Shown: one piece after another, positions 45,157 to 45,646 of the stretch
Numbering within the stretch: position 1 is the stretch's first letter
Layout: each line of letters begins with the position of its first letter
Made by a program: the position numbers and the translations under genes
Assembly: GCA_019787685.1 (NCBI GenBank)
Contig: JAHNUO010000081.1
Span: 1 to 45,646, forward strand
DNA: 45,646 nucleotides
DNA from: Chiua virens
Taxonomy: Eukaryota > Basidiomycota > Agaricomycetes > Boletales > Boletaceae
Direction of reading: 5' to 3'
Notes under the pieces: generated by a model
Told to the model about the DNA's origin: nothing
The model's input: only the letters and a program-made list of their open reading frames with translations
Database searches by the model: none

Positions 45157-45646
45157 CACTGTCATGTAGTAGTGTGATGTGATATGGCCAAGTTCTGTGC
45201 TTTGGAATCAGCCTGAGGCACACTCGTACTTGGTGAGGTGACACTTCTCAAGGAGAGCTGCTGCAGAGTTGACAACATCAGTATGCTTTTGGATTAGGCC
45301 ACTGCGGCTCTCTTGATAATAAACGCCGATGCCATACAAGCCTGGGGACTGGAGCATGCCCATATACCTAGTGACATAGGTCAGAAGCAAAGAGTTGACA
45401 AGCAAAACGAAACTACTCACAGATACATGTACCTCAACCGTTGCACCGCTTTGTCTTGATTCTCAGCCATCCTGAGCACGATTTCTGCATTTAAGTTGTC
45501 CACCAATTTGGAGACGAACTGCAATTTGATGGGTAGTTGCTGGTTCATGAGAGAGAGGTAGTACTAGAGTTCCGAGTGATTGGTGACGATGATACCTTCA
45601 CCGAAGGTGTTGTACTGTGGTTGTCCAGTGCGTCCAAGCTCTGGAG
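45157..45646 (-). pseudogene. Fragment of a Brr2/Slh1-type Ski2-like RNA helicase
   Basis: Minus-strand reading from the right edge gives GRTGQPQYNTFGEGIIVTNH, the helicase motif VI region (normally GRAGRPQ), then [20 protein letters not shown] and [11 protein letters not shown] 53-nt GT-AG intron (45368-45420) then joins in phase to YMGMLQSPGLYGIG and LIQKHTDVVNSAAALLEKCH. After a stop comes TELGHITSHYYMT. This is the order of Brr2 (U5 snRNP, spliceosome) and its relative Slh1/ASCC3 around the winged-helix/Sec63 boundary; Brr2 fits slightly better to my reading. It is a pseudogene: TAG at 45564-45566 replaces an expected Gln, TGA at 45208-45210 an expected Arg, the second Arg of motif VI is Gln, and the LGRI Arg is His. 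It continues beyond the window. Confidence 0.75.

Noticed and set aside
1..45646. tRNA, rRNA or CRISPR features
   Set aside because: No cloverleaf with a GGTTCRA-type loop and matching arms, no rRNA-like block, and no regularly spaced identical short repeats were seen.

Overview
The window looks like a piece of a mushroom-forming basidiomycete (Agaricomycetes) nuclear genome. Genes are cut by many 45-85 nt GT-AG introns. Three genes belong to a fungal seven-transmembrane family with a DUF6533-type N-terminus, and the transposons are of kinds common in Agaricomycetes (Ty3/gypsy chromovirus, hAT, Tc1). No rRNA, tRNA or CRISPR array was seen.

Region 1 (1-28.6 kb) has ordinary base composition with plenty of CpG. 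It holds five recognisable genes that look intact: three same-strand paralogues of the 7TM family (3.5-5.3, 15.0-16.8 and 18.5-20.3 kb), an acyl-protein thioesterase/carboxylesterase (9.4-10.3 kb, minus) and an acireductone dioxygenase of the methionine salvage pathway (25.1-25.9 kb). Between them lie decayed genes: a condensation/acyltransferase-like gene with HxxxDG and a duplicated last exon (5.7-7.9 kb), a WD40-type gene (10.7-12.6 kb), and pieces resembling the TRAPP-complex subunit TRAPPC11 (Foie-gras and Gryzun parts). The TRAPPC11-like pieces occur in opposite orientation on either side of the dioxygenase gene (20.5-22.4 kb minus; 27.0-28.6 kb plus).

Region 2 (28.6-45.6 kb) is repeat-built and mostly CpG-poor. 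In order it has: a 1,384-bp non-autonomous hAT-like element with an 8-bp target duplication; a complete 7,651-bp Ty3/gypsy chromovirus (705-bp LTRs, 5-bp target duplication TTTGC); an unidentified minus-strand spliced gene; a broken hAT transposase gene diverging from it; an unidentified coiled-coil gene; a 1,585-bp Tc1 element with 214-bp terminal repeats and a dead transposase; and a decayed piece of a Brr2/Slh1-type RNA helicase that runs off the right edge.

Most notable points: the chromovirus seems to be self-primed in the Tf1/sushi manner (a 12-nt primer site complementary to the predicted mRNA 5' end). It carries a long C-terminal extension with two zinc knuckles behind the chromodomain. 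It has twelve premature in-frame stops, all TGA and mostly at positions where arginine CGA is expected, with LTR differences concentrated at CpG sites. This points to CpG methylation/deamination as the force that killed it. The same scar is seen in the neighbouring hAT and helicase pseudogenes but not in the CpG-rich interior of the small hAT element, which suggests that element arrived later. All identifications come from reading motifs by eye; no database search was possible.
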